Assembly: GCA_902762565.1 (NCBI GenBank)
Contig: CACWOS010000011.1
Coordinates: 1-64,000, forward strand
DNA from: an uncultured Prevotellaceae bacterium
Lineage (GTDB): Bacteria > Bacteroidota > Bacteroidia > Bacteroidales > Bacteroidaceae
DNA length: 64,000 bases
Direction: 5' to 3'
A program made the translations under genes and the position numbers. How positions within the stretch are numbered: the first letter of the stretch is position 1; each line of letters opens with the position of its first letter. Under the pieces are notes generated by a model, which worked only from the letters and a program-made list of their open reading frames with translations, was not told the origin of the DNA and ran no database searches. Below, one piece after another: positions 1 to 7,268 of this stretch.

Positions 1-30
1 TATAACAGGCTAAAGGCTGCGAGTAAGCGA

Positions 31-299
31 GTGCAGAGTGAAGTTAGTTTCGACTCTGCCGAGTGGGAGCAGGCTCGACCGCAGGTCAAGATTGTTTTGG
101 CTGAGAAAGAAAAGACTGGCACATGGCTCTTTGAACAGATGGGCCATAATATCAGTACCGTTTCACGCTGGATGACCAACCGCTCGGCCCTCTGGGACGC
201 TTCCAAAGAAAGAAGGTTCAGCCATCTGTGGAACAGCTCTACGAGATTGAACGCCACCTCGATGTGGATGTGAAGGAATTATTGGTATCATCAAAGTAA
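31..299 (+). pseudogene. Broken Xre/Cro-type helix-turn-helix regulator
   Basis: Two halves of a small helix-turn-helix regulator lie in different frames. In the frame of position 31, residues KIVLAEKEKTGTWLFEQMG and ISTVSRWMTN (about 88-185) look like the first helices of an Xre domain. The expected tail (QPSVEQLYEIERHLDVDVKE) continues in the frame of position 219 and stops at 297-299. The material between them, about 186-215, fits neither half, so a small insertion or rearrangement with a frameshift is likely. No ATG is visible at the natural N-terminus; the only candidate is a GTG at 31, and the frame is open to the window edge. A palindromic repeat abuts the 5' end. Sequencing error is the alternative explanation. 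Confidence 0.55.
33..59. repeat. Palindromic repeat element
   Basis: Arms GCAGAGTGAA (33-42) and TTCGACTCTGC (49-59) pair with one missing base around a 6-nt spacer. Less perfect complementarity continues outward. It sits where the start of the degraded regulator gene should be. It looks like a dispersed hairpin repeat, but only one copy is in this window. Confidence 0.45.
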
Positions 300-380
300 A
301 CATAGAATATCTTTCTCAATAAGGAGTATTACACTAAATCATTGCAGTTTTATTCTAACATATGCATAAAGGAAAATAGT

Positions 381-1253
381 ATGATAGAGTATTCATCTAG
401 TAGATTGTGCTTTAAGGCTGATGTTATTGAACCGTTGAACAATTACGATATATTCGCGGTACATACTCCTTGTGGAGTTTTTCAGATGACAAAGGCCGAG
501 TTCTACAATACATTCCCCAATATTGTAAAAACAGAGAGTTATCGGAAAGGAAGATTGTATAGCATGAAATCTCCAACCAGAAAAGCAATGCAATTCCTGA
601 CTGATGCTCCACCCAATTTGAAAATAAAGACGAAAGTCCATGAGCCCATAAGAGACCTAATAGGAAATGATATCCGTGAAAAGATTAGGGAAATAGGTCG
701 CCTATGGAGAATGTCAGAGCATAATCCACATATAGATAATGATGTGTTACAGATTTGGGAGCATGTGATTGATGAATGGATTGCTGACAATAATATGCCA
801 TTGATTATAAGAAAGGATACAAACAAGAGGGGACAATCATTCATTCATCCCAGCGGTCGCGAAATTATCGTGAGTGACAACACCTTTGCTATTTGGGTAT
901 ATTATTGTGTGATGAATGGCAAGACATATACACTTAGTCAACTCAAGGAGATGTTATCAAGCAATGAAATACCAATGGTTTTTATGCGAACGAAAGATAT
1001 ACTGAAAAATGCCAAATATACAAGACCTTTAGGTGCTTACTCACTACCAGAATGGAAACTTTGCCATATTGAGCCCGTTGGGGTCAACAGCAATAAGTCC
1101 ATAGAAGAACTTGACATCAGAGACATTCAGAATCATTTTAGAAAATATGCTAATCCATGCAATATGTTCGTACTCCCCAAGGAAATAGGATACTTGGGAG
1201 AAATACAGGTATTCATTGATGAGCAGAGAAATATAATTAGTAATTCATTATGA
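381..1253 (+). CDS. Uncharacterised protein, possible HNH-type endonuclease
   Basis: A 290-residue protein that I do not recognise with confidence. I chose the ATG at 381 over the upstream 342 because AAAGGAAAA lies just before it and the protein starts cleanly at MIEYSSS. The last third has a pattern resembling an HNH fold: KLCHIEPVG, then about 25 residues later HFRKYANPCNMFVLPKEIG and a YLGEIQVFID tail. In several HNH-like families a His-Ile pair is followed by an Asn-Met-Phe-Leu-Val-Pro stretch. No signal peptide or membrane segment is visible. The stop overlaps the next start by 4 bp (ATGA), so the two genes are translationally coupled and probably one two-component module. Composition is AT-rich like the rest of this segment. 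Confidence 0.6.
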   Translation: MIEYSSSRLCFKADVIEPLNNYDIFAVHTPCGVFQMTKAEFYNTFPNIVKTESYRKGRLYSMKSPTRKAMQFLTDAPPNLKIKTKVHEPIRDLIGNDIREKIREIGRLWRMSEHNPHIDNDVLQIWEHVIDEWIADNNMPLIIRKDTNKRGQSFIHPSGREIIVSDNTFAIWVYYCVMNGKTYTLSQLKEMLSSNEIPMVFMRTKDILKNAKYTRPLGAYSLPEWKLCHIEPVGVNSNKSIEELDIRDIQNHFRKYANPCNMFVLPKEIGYLGEIQVFIDEQRNIISNSL

Positions 1254-1999
1254 AAGGAATAAAAAAGCATGGTCTATCTTTCTTAGAAGTGGACTCAGTC
1301 CCAGAAGGTAATGGTAATAATGTAGCCAAGGAATTGATAGAAAATCTATTCTTTGACATGGCGAAATTGAGTACGAAGTATGTCAATGACACGTTCTGCG
1401 ACTTGCCATACACTTATACAGAGCGTAGACTTGATAGCGTATTATTACCGGCTCTTTCTAAACTTTGTGGCAATAAAGTCCTAGTAGAAGTCCCTGCTGT
1501 TAGGGAATGCTCAAACAGAAGATTTCAAGTTGATGAGTCTTCTGGAAGAATCGACTATTGGTGTATCTATAAGTCTTACAGTTTTGTTATTGAGTTAAAG
1601 CAAAGTTATGATTGTTTTACAACAAATTCTACAAGAGATAGTAAAGTTATTAAGCCTTGGTTGAAAATGCATGAACAGCTACAAAGTTTAAAGCAAGAAG
1701 TCAAGACGTACCAAGAAACAACTAAAGGTGTTATTAGAATCGGTTTACACATCATTACGTCATACTCGGATAAGCCTCCATGTAATAAGTTAATAAAAAT
1801 ATTCCATGATAGTATACCTGATACTTCTGAACGTTTAGTGAAAGATTTAAGTAAAAAATACCCATCTCTTAAACCTGACATGCTGATATGTTGGAAGATT
1901 CCAACAAGAATAGTTATGCATGATGAGCAGACGTTCCCAGGTCTATGGGCTATTGTAAAAATATACCCTTCAATAAAGCATAAAGGATCAATTTTGTGA
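1250..1999 (+). CDS. Uncharacterised protein with PD-(D/E)XK nuclease-like signature
   Basis: A 249-residue soluble protein. Residues 99-117 read GRIDYWCIYKSYSFVIELK, giving D102 then E115-x-K117 on a hydrophobic strand, with E80 upstream (VLVEVP). This is the layout of a PD-(D/E)XK catalytic core. A conserved-looking TERRLDSVLLPAL helix precedes it. It overlaps the upstream gene by 4 bp and is probably co-transcribed with it. PD-(D/E)XK proteins paired with a second nuclease-like or recognition protein are common in restriction and defence loci, but nothing here shows the target. There is no methyltransferase next to it. Function is inferred; the fold assignment is moderate. Confidence 0.6.
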   Translation: MKGIKKHGLSFLEVDSVPEGNGNNVAKELIENLFFDMAKLSTKYVNDTFCDLPYTYTERRLDSVLLPALSKLCGNKVLVEVPAVRECSNRRFQVDESSGRIDYWCIYKSYSFVIELKQSYDCFTTNSTRDSKVIKPWLKMHEQLQSLKQEVKTYQETTKGVIRIGLHIITSYSDKPPCNKLIKIFHDSIPDTSERLVKDLSKKYPSLKPDMLICWKIPTRIVMHDEQTFPGLWAIVKIYPSIKHKGSIL

Positions 2000-2384
2000 T
2001 AATAATGGAGTAAAAAATGTAATCACCAACAGTGAGAGGCTCGCGTCCTATGAGTCAAATAGTTAAAAAGAAATCATAGTGGGGGGCAATAATGATCGGC
2101 GGATCAGTACCTCTGATTGATTGAGCCTATCTACACGAATGAGATTGAAAACCATCAGCTACAAACTTACGAAATAGAATTGAACTAATGCGGTTGGATC
2201 ATTTGTAATGGCTAAAACATAGGCTAAGACCGTATATACTACGCAAGTTAACGTTTTTTAGCCTTTATCCTATACATATTTCTAAATATTTTTGTATTTT
2301 TGTAAAAAGTCAAAATTAGGACTTGGGGACACAGCTGGGGACATAACTAGGGACGTAACTAGGGACGTAAACAAGAATCAGAGA
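2000..2384. other. Spacer with a promoter-like element and a short tandem repeat
   Basis: No convincing gene is seen from 2000 to about 2290. The sequence has no long open frame and no clear RNA fold. A Bacteroidetes-type -7 box TATTTTTG is at 2295-2302 and probably starts the five-gene operon that follows. A 12-bp tandem repeat follows at 2325-2372. Confidence 0.4.
2325..2372 (+). repeat. Four-copy 12-bp tandem repeat
   Basis: Four consecutive 12-mers: GGGGACACAGCT, GGGGACATAACT, AGGGACGTAACT and AGGGACGTAAAC. The unit length is a multiple of three, and in the frame of the following gene it reads GDTAGDITRDVTRDVN. Similar GD/RD repeats occur in linkers of some Bacteroidetes DNA-binding proteins, so this may be a coding relic rather than a leader. 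Confidence 0.8.
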
Positions 2385-2726
2385 ATGAGGATTGGACATC
2401 AAATCTACAATTATCTATATGACTATACAGACTCAGGAACCATTTCTCTCTCAGGTGGGATAGTACTTCCTGATTCTGATTACTGCATAATGGGGGCTTA
2501 TATAAACTACGATGAGAACCAAGTTTATGTAGTTTTGGAAGACCATACGCATAATGTGGTTAACAAAACTATTCACCAGTTTGTCTGTCAGATGGGAGGG
2601 GCAAACTCAAATAGTTATATGCCATTGTATGAACTTAGAGATACACTTAGGACTTATGCTAAACAACAGAGAAAGAAGTACAAGCAATTACGTAAACAGT
2701 TTAATACTCAAGAATATGAAGGGTAA
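2385..2726 (+). CDS. Small uncharacterised protein, first gene of a five-gene operon
   Basis: About 113 residues from the ATG at 2385. The frame is open further up to a TTG at 2292, but that codon lies at the -7 box, so a start there would need a different promoter. Whether the upstream GD/RD repeat is translated is therefore unresolved. The protein has a mixed alpha/beta look (ISLSGGIVLPDSDYCIMGAY) and a basic, glutamine-rich C-terminal helix (KQQRKKYKQLRKQF). No signal peptide or known motif is seen. The 3' end overlaps the glycosylase gene by 11 bp, implying coupled translation. I do not recognise the family. Confidence 0.5.
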   Translation: MRIGHQIYNYLYDYTDSGTISLSGGIVLPDSDYCIMGAYINYDENQVYVVLEDHTHNVVNKTIHQFVCQMGGANSNSYMPLYELRDTLRTYAKQQRKKYKQLRKQFNTQEYEG

Positions 2727-3492
2727 AAATCTATTTAACAAGAAAGAGATAGAGTTGATAGAATCACTTATTATCAAAAGATGTAATGCAGAAAAAGCCC
2801 AGCAAAAGAATATTCGCAGTAAAATGCGTAATTTGGGGTTTTATGGCAGTGACTATGGAATTACAGACATGACCATCGATAAATTCCACAGGCTGATAGA
2901 TGATGGTAAGATAAAAATCTCTGATGGCAATCGCTTTGTTAATCAGAGCGCTGCCGCTGTTGAAACAAGAACGCTGCCTTTGAGTTGTAAACAGATGAAA
3001 ACAGGATTACAACCGTGGTCTGGAGAGAACCCCAAAGTGCTCATACTTGGGACGTTCCCTGGTGAAAAGTCATTAGCAGCGCAAACGTATTATCAGAACA
3101 AGTCACACAATTCTTTCTTTAAGATAATGGAAAGCTTGTTTGATAGGCCTATGGGTATGTCTGACAAAGAGTTCATTACAAGTAATCGGATTGCGCTTTG
3201 GGACTGCATGAAAGTGGCAGATAGGGAAGGAAGTCTTGATTCAAATATCAAGGGATATGCACCTAACGATATTGATGCCTTTTTGGCATCTCATCCGTCG
3301 ATATCTACAATAATATTGAATGGAACAGGCGAGACAAAGAATGTGTTTGAACAGAACTTTTCTGAAGACAGTTTGAAGTGGAGCTGCAAGATTATTTCGC
3401 TTCCTTCCACATCAAATTCGCTGGGGAAACCTTTTGAAGAGAAACTGAGGCTTTGGAAAGTTGTTAAAGAGATTGTTGAAAGAAAATTCTAA
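2716..3492 (+). CDS. DNA glycosylase, family 6 uracil-DNA-glycosylase (hypoxanthine-type) superfamily
   Basis: 258 residues. The frame opens earlier, but the ATG at 2716 is the natural start because the upstream part is out-of-frame sequence of the preceding gene. From about residue 95 the protein matches the deoxyinosine/hypoxanthine glycosylase branch of the UDG superfamily: VLILGTFPGEKSL (active-site loop), YYQNKSHNSFFKIM, RIALWDCM, GSLDSNI, ILNGTGETKNVF and the closing LPSTSNS loop. Family members excise deaminated or mismatched bases. An extra N-terminal region of about 90 residues precedes the catalytic domain and is unlike the usual stand-alone enzyme (about 160-170 residues). It sits in a tight operon of unknown genes, unusual for a housekeeping repair enzyme. 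Confidence 0.85.
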   Translation: MKGKNLFNKKEIELIESLIIKRCNAEKAQQKNIRSKMRNLGFYGSDYGITDMTIDKFHRLIDDGKIKISDGNRFVNQSAAAVETRTLPLSCKQMKTGLQPWSGENPKVLILGTFPGEKSLAAQTYYQNKSHNSFFKIMESLFDRPMGMSDKEFITSNRIALWDCMKVADREGSLDSNIKGYAPNDIDAFLASHPSISTIILNGTGETKNVFEQNFSEDSLKWSCKIISLPSTSNSLGKPFEEKLRLWKVVKEIVERKF

Positions 3493-3507
3493 AAAGTAAA
3501 AAAGAGT

Positions 3508-3774
3508 ATGAACGAAGTTAAAATAAAAAAGATAAACCAAGTATTAGCAGATTTTTTTGAGAAGAACAAAGATGTCAAGCGCATTCCAGCATTGGATATG
3601 ATGGATTGTTTCGTGGATGCAGGTATTTTTAAAATGGACTATGACAGACGAGGATTGCCCATACGCAATGTGCTAAGAGAACTTGACGATAAGAATCAAC
3701 TCGACTTGATTCCGTATGTCGTAGTTGAAAGAAAGGACAAGAACAGAAATTGGTTCTTTGAGCCATTGAAATAG
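3508..3774 (+). CDS. Small uncharacterised protein
   Basis: 88 residues, charged and soluble. The N-terminal half is a predicted helix (KIKKINQVLADFFEKNKDVKRI); the C-terminal half has short strands ending in NWFFEPLK. AAAAGAG upstream can serve as ribosome binding site. It is 15 bp after the glycosylase gene and 6 bp before the next, so it is clearly inside the operon. No family recognised. The length and the RRGLPIRNVLREL stretch suggest a small nucleic-acid- or protein-binding accessory, but that is speculation. Confidence 0.6.
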   Translation: MNEVKIKKINQVLADFFEKNKDVKRIPALDMMDCFVDAGIFKMDYDRRGLPIRNVLRELDDKNQLDLIPYVVVERKDKNRNWFFEPLK

Positions 3775-3780
3775 AAAGTA

Positions 3781-4341
3781 ATGCAAAGATTTTCCAAGAA
3801 AGAAGTCGCAATCATTGTTCTCTTTTTTGTCTTCTACATGATTGGCTATGCTTGGCTGATTGAGCCCAAGGCAAAGTCAGAAAAGAAGACGGAAAAGGAG
3901 ACGATGATACAACAACCGGAAGGACGGCGGGCAGAGAAACGGCAAACAAAATCTCTGTCTGCTGGCTGGCCATTGGATTTAGGCAAGTACTTCTACACCA
4001 TTGACATTGCCCCTGGTTATGAAATGGAGAATGAAGAATATGAAGTGATAAGAGAATCTGGAGGTAATCTGATAGTGAGAAAGCACAACGACTGGCCTGA
4101 CATCAGCGGACACTTTGAATGGTACTGCAATGAGAAACTTTCAACTACCCAACAGATGTTTGACTATGTTGTGGCTCACCATAGAGCCATCGTTAAGCAA
4201 ATGAAAGAGGTAAAGAGACGGGGCATCTGCCATCAGTTTGACGAAGCCTCTTATTATCAAGACCATTATGATGAATATCTGGATGACCCGGAAGACGAAC
4301 TCCGCTTTCCTCCAGAAATATTCGAAGCCAATGATGATTAA
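3781..4341 (+). CDS. Membrane-anchored uncharacterised protein
   Basis: 186 residues with one N-terminal membrane segment (about residues 8-27, VAIIVLFFVFYMIGYAWLIE) followed by a lysine/glutamate-rich linker and a soluble domain ending in a very acidic tail (DEYLDDPEDE). A single signal-anchor with the domain outside the cytoplasm is the simplest topology. It lies 6 bp after the previous gene and its 3' end overlaps the next start by 11 bp. No known domain is recognised. The neighbour downstream also looks exported, so these two may act at the envelope. Confidence 0.6.
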   Translation: MQRFSKKEVAIIVLFFVFYMIGYAWLIEPKAKSEKKTEKETMIQQPEGRRAEKRQTKSLSAGWPLDLGKYFYTIDIAPGYEMENEEYEVIRESGGNLIVRKHNDWPDISGHFEWYCNEKLSTTQQMFDYVVAHHRAIVKQMKEVKRRGICHQFDEASYYQDHYDEYLDDPEDELRFPPEIFEANDD

Positions 4342-5038
4342 TGATGTGAATATAAAGAAGTTCTTATTTATAGTAGCTTTGTTTGTCCAGCAGATAGATG
4401 TCATTGCTGTGACTGTTGAGAGGACAGTTAATCTCAATGTGTACTATCCTGAGTATACAAAGATCGACTTGGTATGTGAGCAGATGCCGAAGGCTGCTCA
4501 GAAGGATGTGGAGTTTTGTTGCGAGGCGGCTTTTACTGGTGAATTGCTGAATGAGTTCAAACATTCGAACATTGCGGACAACCATATCTGCAATGGGGAA
4601 ATGAAGAAGGGCTATCGTTGTAAGGCTAATACAGGAGGATTCGTCTGGGGCAAAGGCAAATGGAAGTTTATGAGGAAAGCTGACTATCCCACAGAAGCAA
4701 ATGGATGGAATATGGGATTCTGCCAGTTGCTGATTATCAAGGATAGCGCAAGGCCTATTGGCACAAAGATGAAGAATAACAGGACTATCTACAGGGCATT
4801 GTGTGAGAAGGATGGTAAACTGTGCATCATCGAGTCGAATAAGGTGATGACATACGAGTTCTTCGCAAAGTGTCTGAGTGCCTATAAGGTTACCCATGCC
4901 CTCTATCTGGATATGGGCAGAGGTTGGAACTATGCCTGGTATCGAGACAAAGGCGGAGTAGTGAAAGAGGTCTTCCCTGAAAGCAAGTTGGCTCCAAGTT
5001 ACAAGTATAGGACTAATTGGATTACATTCTATAAGTGA
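4331..5038 (+). CDS. Secreted protein resembling phosphodiester glycosidase (NAGPA-like)
   Basis: About 235 residues from the ATG pair at 4331/4334, chosen because it gives an N-terminal hydrophobic export signal (KKFLFIVALFVQQIDVIAV). The body has landmarks of the phosphodiester glycosidase fold: an Asn/Gly-rich early loop (KANTGGFVWGKGKW), ARPIGTKMKNNRTIYRALCEK, MTYEFFAKCL, then ALYLDMGRGWNYAWYR and a closing NWITFYK strand. Relatives remove sugar phosphodiesters or act on cell-wall glycans. Identification rests on pattern memory only. It is the last gene of the operon; the next gene has its own promoter. Confidence 0.55.
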   Translation: MMINDVNIKKFLFIVALFVQQIDVIAVTVERTVNLNVYYPEYTKIDLVCEQMPKAAQKDVEFCCEAAFTGELLNEFKHSNIADNHICNGEMKKGYRCKANTGGFVWGKGKWKFMRKADYPTEANGWNMGFCQLLIIKDSARPIGTKMKNNRTIYRALCEKDGKLCIIESNKVMTYEFFAKCLSAYKVTHALYLDMGRGWNYAWYRDKGGVVKEVFPESKLAPSYKYRTNWITFYK

Positions 5039-5088
5039 CAAAAAGCGATAAAATGCAGAGAGAATAACGATATACGGAATAAAAACAT

Positions 5089-5096
5089 TAACTTTG
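5089..5096 (+). promoter_or_regulatory. -7 promoter box for the DUF1016 gene
   Basis: TAACTTTG, a good match to the Bacteroidetes -7 consensus TAnnTTTG, 17 bp before the ATG at 5114. No clear TTTG is seen 20 bp upstream. Confidence 0.5.
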
Positions 5097-5113
5097 CAAA
5101 CGATATTTAAGAT

Positions 5114-6244
5114 ATGGCAAACGAAGGAATAAGGTCATTGAGCATACTGGACAAGGATTACCTCCAGTGGATAAAGGAACTAAGTACACACTATCGTAGG
5201 AGTCAGGTAAAAGCTTCTGTAAAGGTGAATCAGGTGATGCTTCAGTTCTATTGGGAACTGGGCAGGGATATTGTGGAGAAGAAAGCAGAGAGTCGATGGG
5301 GTAGTGGGTTTATGAAGAATCTGAGCAGGGATTTGAAGGAAGTGAATCCTGATGCGACCTGCTTTTCAGAGACGAATCTGCTGTATATGAAGAACTTCTA
5401 TCTGCTATACCAGCCCTATCTGACAATTACTCCACAAGTTGGGGAGCAAATTACTCAGCAAGTTGCTGAGCAATTTCATGGAATTGCATTTACTCAGCAA
5501 CTTGTTGAGCAAATTAAGCAAGACCTATTTTCTGTTCCGTGGGGCCATCACATGTTATTGATAGACAAACTCAAGAATAGTCCAGAGAAAGCTTTGTTCT
5601 TTGTTCATCAAACTGTGGAGAACGGCTGGAGCAGAAATATGTTGTTGAACTTCATGGGGACTGACTTATATGAGCGTCAAGGCAAGGCTTTGACAAACTT
5701 CCAGCGAACATTGCCAGAAGAAACGAGCGACTTAGCACGTGAGTTGACAAAGGATCCATACGATTTCGCATTTACTGGTATAACGGGCAAATACAATGAG
5801 GCTCTTCTGAAAGAGAAACTATTGGGTAACATTACGCAGTTCTTGGTGGAACTGGGTACTGGCTTTGGATATTTAGGCAAGGAATATCGGTTACAAGTGG
5901 GAGAAAGGGAGCAATTCATAGACTTATTGTTCTACAATCTCAATCTCTCTTGTTATGTCGTCATCGAGGTAAAGATTGGGAAGTTCGAGTTTGCGGATAT
6001 TGGTCAATTGGGTGGCTATGTGGTTGCCTGCAATCATACTCTTCGCAAAGAAGGACGTGACAATCCTACAATTGGTTTGCTTATTTGCAAGGAAAAAGAC
6101 CGTGTTCAGGCTCAGTATGCGTTAGAATCAAGCAGCCAGCCTTTGGCCATCTCCGAATATGAGTTGGAGAAGTTCTATCCAGAGAAGGTGGAAGGTACAA
6201 TTCCAACCATAGAAGAGATTGAGGCTAAACTGAGTGCAAGATAA
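5114..6244 (+). CDS. DUF1016 (YhcG-type) PD-(D/E)XK nuclease-domain protein
   Basis: 376 residues. The N-terminal half is the DUF1016 N-domain (YRRSQVKASVKVNQVMLQFYWELGRDI, then a GFMKNLSRDLKEV helix and LYMKNFYLLY). The C-terminal half is the YhcG nuclease-like core: LQVGEREQFIDLLFYN supplies the Asp, and CYVVIEVKIGKF supplies the E-x-K, followed by the conserved FADIGQLGGYV. Between them, residues about 112-138 contain degenerate repeats (QVGEQITQQVAEQ, QQLVEQI). Family members are frequent in defence islands and mobile regions, and their role is not well established. It has its own promoter and closes the accessory segment. Confidence 0.9.
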   Translation: MANEGIRSLSILDKDYLQWIKELSTHYRRSQVKASVKVNQVMLQFYWELGRDIVEKKAESRWGSGFMKNLSRDLKEVNPDATCFSETNLLYMKNFYLLYQPYLTITPQVGEQITQQVAEQFHGIAFTQQLVEQIKQDLFSVPWGHHMLLIDKLKNSPEKALFFVHQTVENGWSRNMLLNFMGTDLYERQGKALTNFQRTLPEETSDLARELTKDPYDFAFTGITGKYNEALLKEKLLGNITQFLVELGTGFGYLGKEYRLQVGEREQFIDLLFYNLNLSCYVVIEVKIGKFEFADIGQLGGYVVACNHTLRKEGRDNPTIGLLICKEKDRVQAQYALESSSQPLAISEYELEKFYPEKVEGTIPTIEEIEAKLSAR

Positions 6245-6301
6245 CTCGATTGTATCCGCAAGGCAATTCGGTAATAGAACGTAGCCTCTTACCTTTGCAC
6301 C

Positions 6302-6475
6302 CGATGATGAGTCATAAAACGGCTGGTGGCTCAGCGTCAGGTGTTCTTTGAATGCATTTCATAGCAGATTGCAACGCCACACTTCTACCTTTAGGTGGAA
6401 GAATGTGGAATTGAGTACGGTTTCTTATCCGTAACCCAGAAAATCCTCAATCTCCCAGACCGCCTTTATATAAAG
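6302..6475 (+). ncRNA. Candidate small structured RNA, unassigned
   Basis: A good -7 box TACCTTTG (6290-6297) is followed by about 170 bases without an open frame but with ordered hairpins: a GCTG/CAGC stem-loop near 6322-6335; a strong hairpin 6377-6408 (CCACA and CTTCTACC pairing with GGTGGAAG and TGTGG around TTTA); and a nested stem where ATTGAG (6410-6415) pairs with CTCAAT (6446-6451) and encloses TACGG/CCGTA (6416-6433). The 3' end is not clear. A Bacteroidales 6S-like or other regulatory RNA is possible; I cannot assign it. A decayed leader of tdk is the alternative. Confidence 0.4.
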
Positions 6476-6584
6476 AAAAGCTGAGAATTCTTGCAAAGTT
6501 AAACATTAGACATTAAACATTAAAAAAATGCATTTAGAAACAAAATTTCTCTAAACAGCAAACTCTAAACTCTAAACTTTTTTG

Positions 6585-6592
6585 TATCTTTG
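6585..6592 (+). promoter_or_regulatory. tdk -7 promoter box, probably giving a leaderless mRNA
   Basis: TATCTTTG ends 4 bp before the ATG at 6597. Bacteroidetes transcripts start roughly 4-7 bp after this box, so the start codon should be at or next to the 5' end. The upstream 45 bp consists of CTCTAAA-type repeats. Confidence 0.6.
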
Positions 6593-6596
6593 CAGC

Positions 6597-7205
6597 ATGA
6601 TAACATATCCTACATCGGGCGAAGCACGTCGCCCAGGAAGAATAGAAGTTGTGTGCGGCTCTATGTTCTCTGGCAAGACCGAAGAACTGATACGCCGTCT
6701 GCGTCGTGCCCAATTTGCCAAGCAGAAGGTTGAGATTTTCAAGCCTGCTATCGACACACGCTATAGCGACGAGGAGGTAGTGAGCCATGACCATAATGCC
6801 ATCCCCTCCACCCCACTCGACTCATCAGCCAGTATCCTATTATTGTCAAGTGATATTGACGTGGTAGGTATCGATGAAGCCCAGTTTTTCGACGAAGGGT
6901 TGGTTGATGTCTGCAACGAACTGGCCAACAGGGGAGTCCGCGTCATCATCGCTGGCCTCGACATGGACTACAAAGGCATTCCCTTCGGTCCAATGCCTGC
7001 CTTATGTGCCATTGCCGACGATGTTACCAAAGTACATGCTATCTGCGTCAGATGCGGTTCACTAGCCTATGTCAGCCATCGCACTGTCGATAACGACAAG
7101 CGCGTATTGCTTGGAGAAACTCAGGAATACGAGCCTCTTTGTCGTGACTGTTACCAGCAAGCTATCAACGAAGAAAAGGCCAAAAATGAAAAAACATCGC
7201 AATAA
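6597..7205 (+). CDS. tdk: Thymidine kinase
   Basis: 202 residues; phosphorylates thymidine in pyrimidine salvage. The P-loop is [17 protein letters not shown] near the N-terminus, the Walker B-like DEAQFFD follows at about residue 90, and the lid/substrate segment GLDMDYKG comes next. Zinc-binding cysteines are present as CVRCG and the C-terminal CRDC. Length fits type II thymidine kinases. The ATG at 6597 is used because positions just upstream are the promoter box. tRNA-Lys follows with its own promoter. Confidence 0.97.
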   Translation: MITYPTSGEARRPGRIEVVCGSMFSGKTEELIRRLRRAQFAKQKVEIFKPAIDTRYSDEEVVSHDHNAIPSTPLDSSASILLLSSDIDVVGIDEAQFFDEGLVDVCNELANRGVRVIIAGLDMDYKGIPFGPMPALCAIADDVTKVHAICVRCGSLAYVSHRTVDNDKRVLLGETQEYEPLCRDCYQQAINEEKAKNEKTSQ

Positions 7206-7206
7206 A

Positions 7207-7238
7207 TTTGGCTATTTCAAAAAAACATTGTACCTTTG
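7207..7238 (+). promoter_or_regulatory. Promoter of tRNA-Lys
   Basis: TTTG at 7207-7210 and TACCTTTG at 7231-7238, spaced 20 bp, match the Bacteroidetes housekeeping promoter. It overlaps the end of the tdk region and lies 30 bp before the tRNA. Confidence 0.7.
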
Positions 7239-7268
7239 CACCCGCTTTCGAAAGATTGCATATCGGTT

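Noticed and set aside
2040..2290. Possible decayed gene or riboswitch in the spacer before the five-gene operon
   Set aside because: All frames are interrupted, no family pattern is recognisable and no stable long stem was found by eye.
4364..5041. Open frame of 225 codons on the minus strand
   Set aside because: Antisense to the exported phosphodiester-glycosidase-like gene, which fits the operon direction, spacing and signal peptide.
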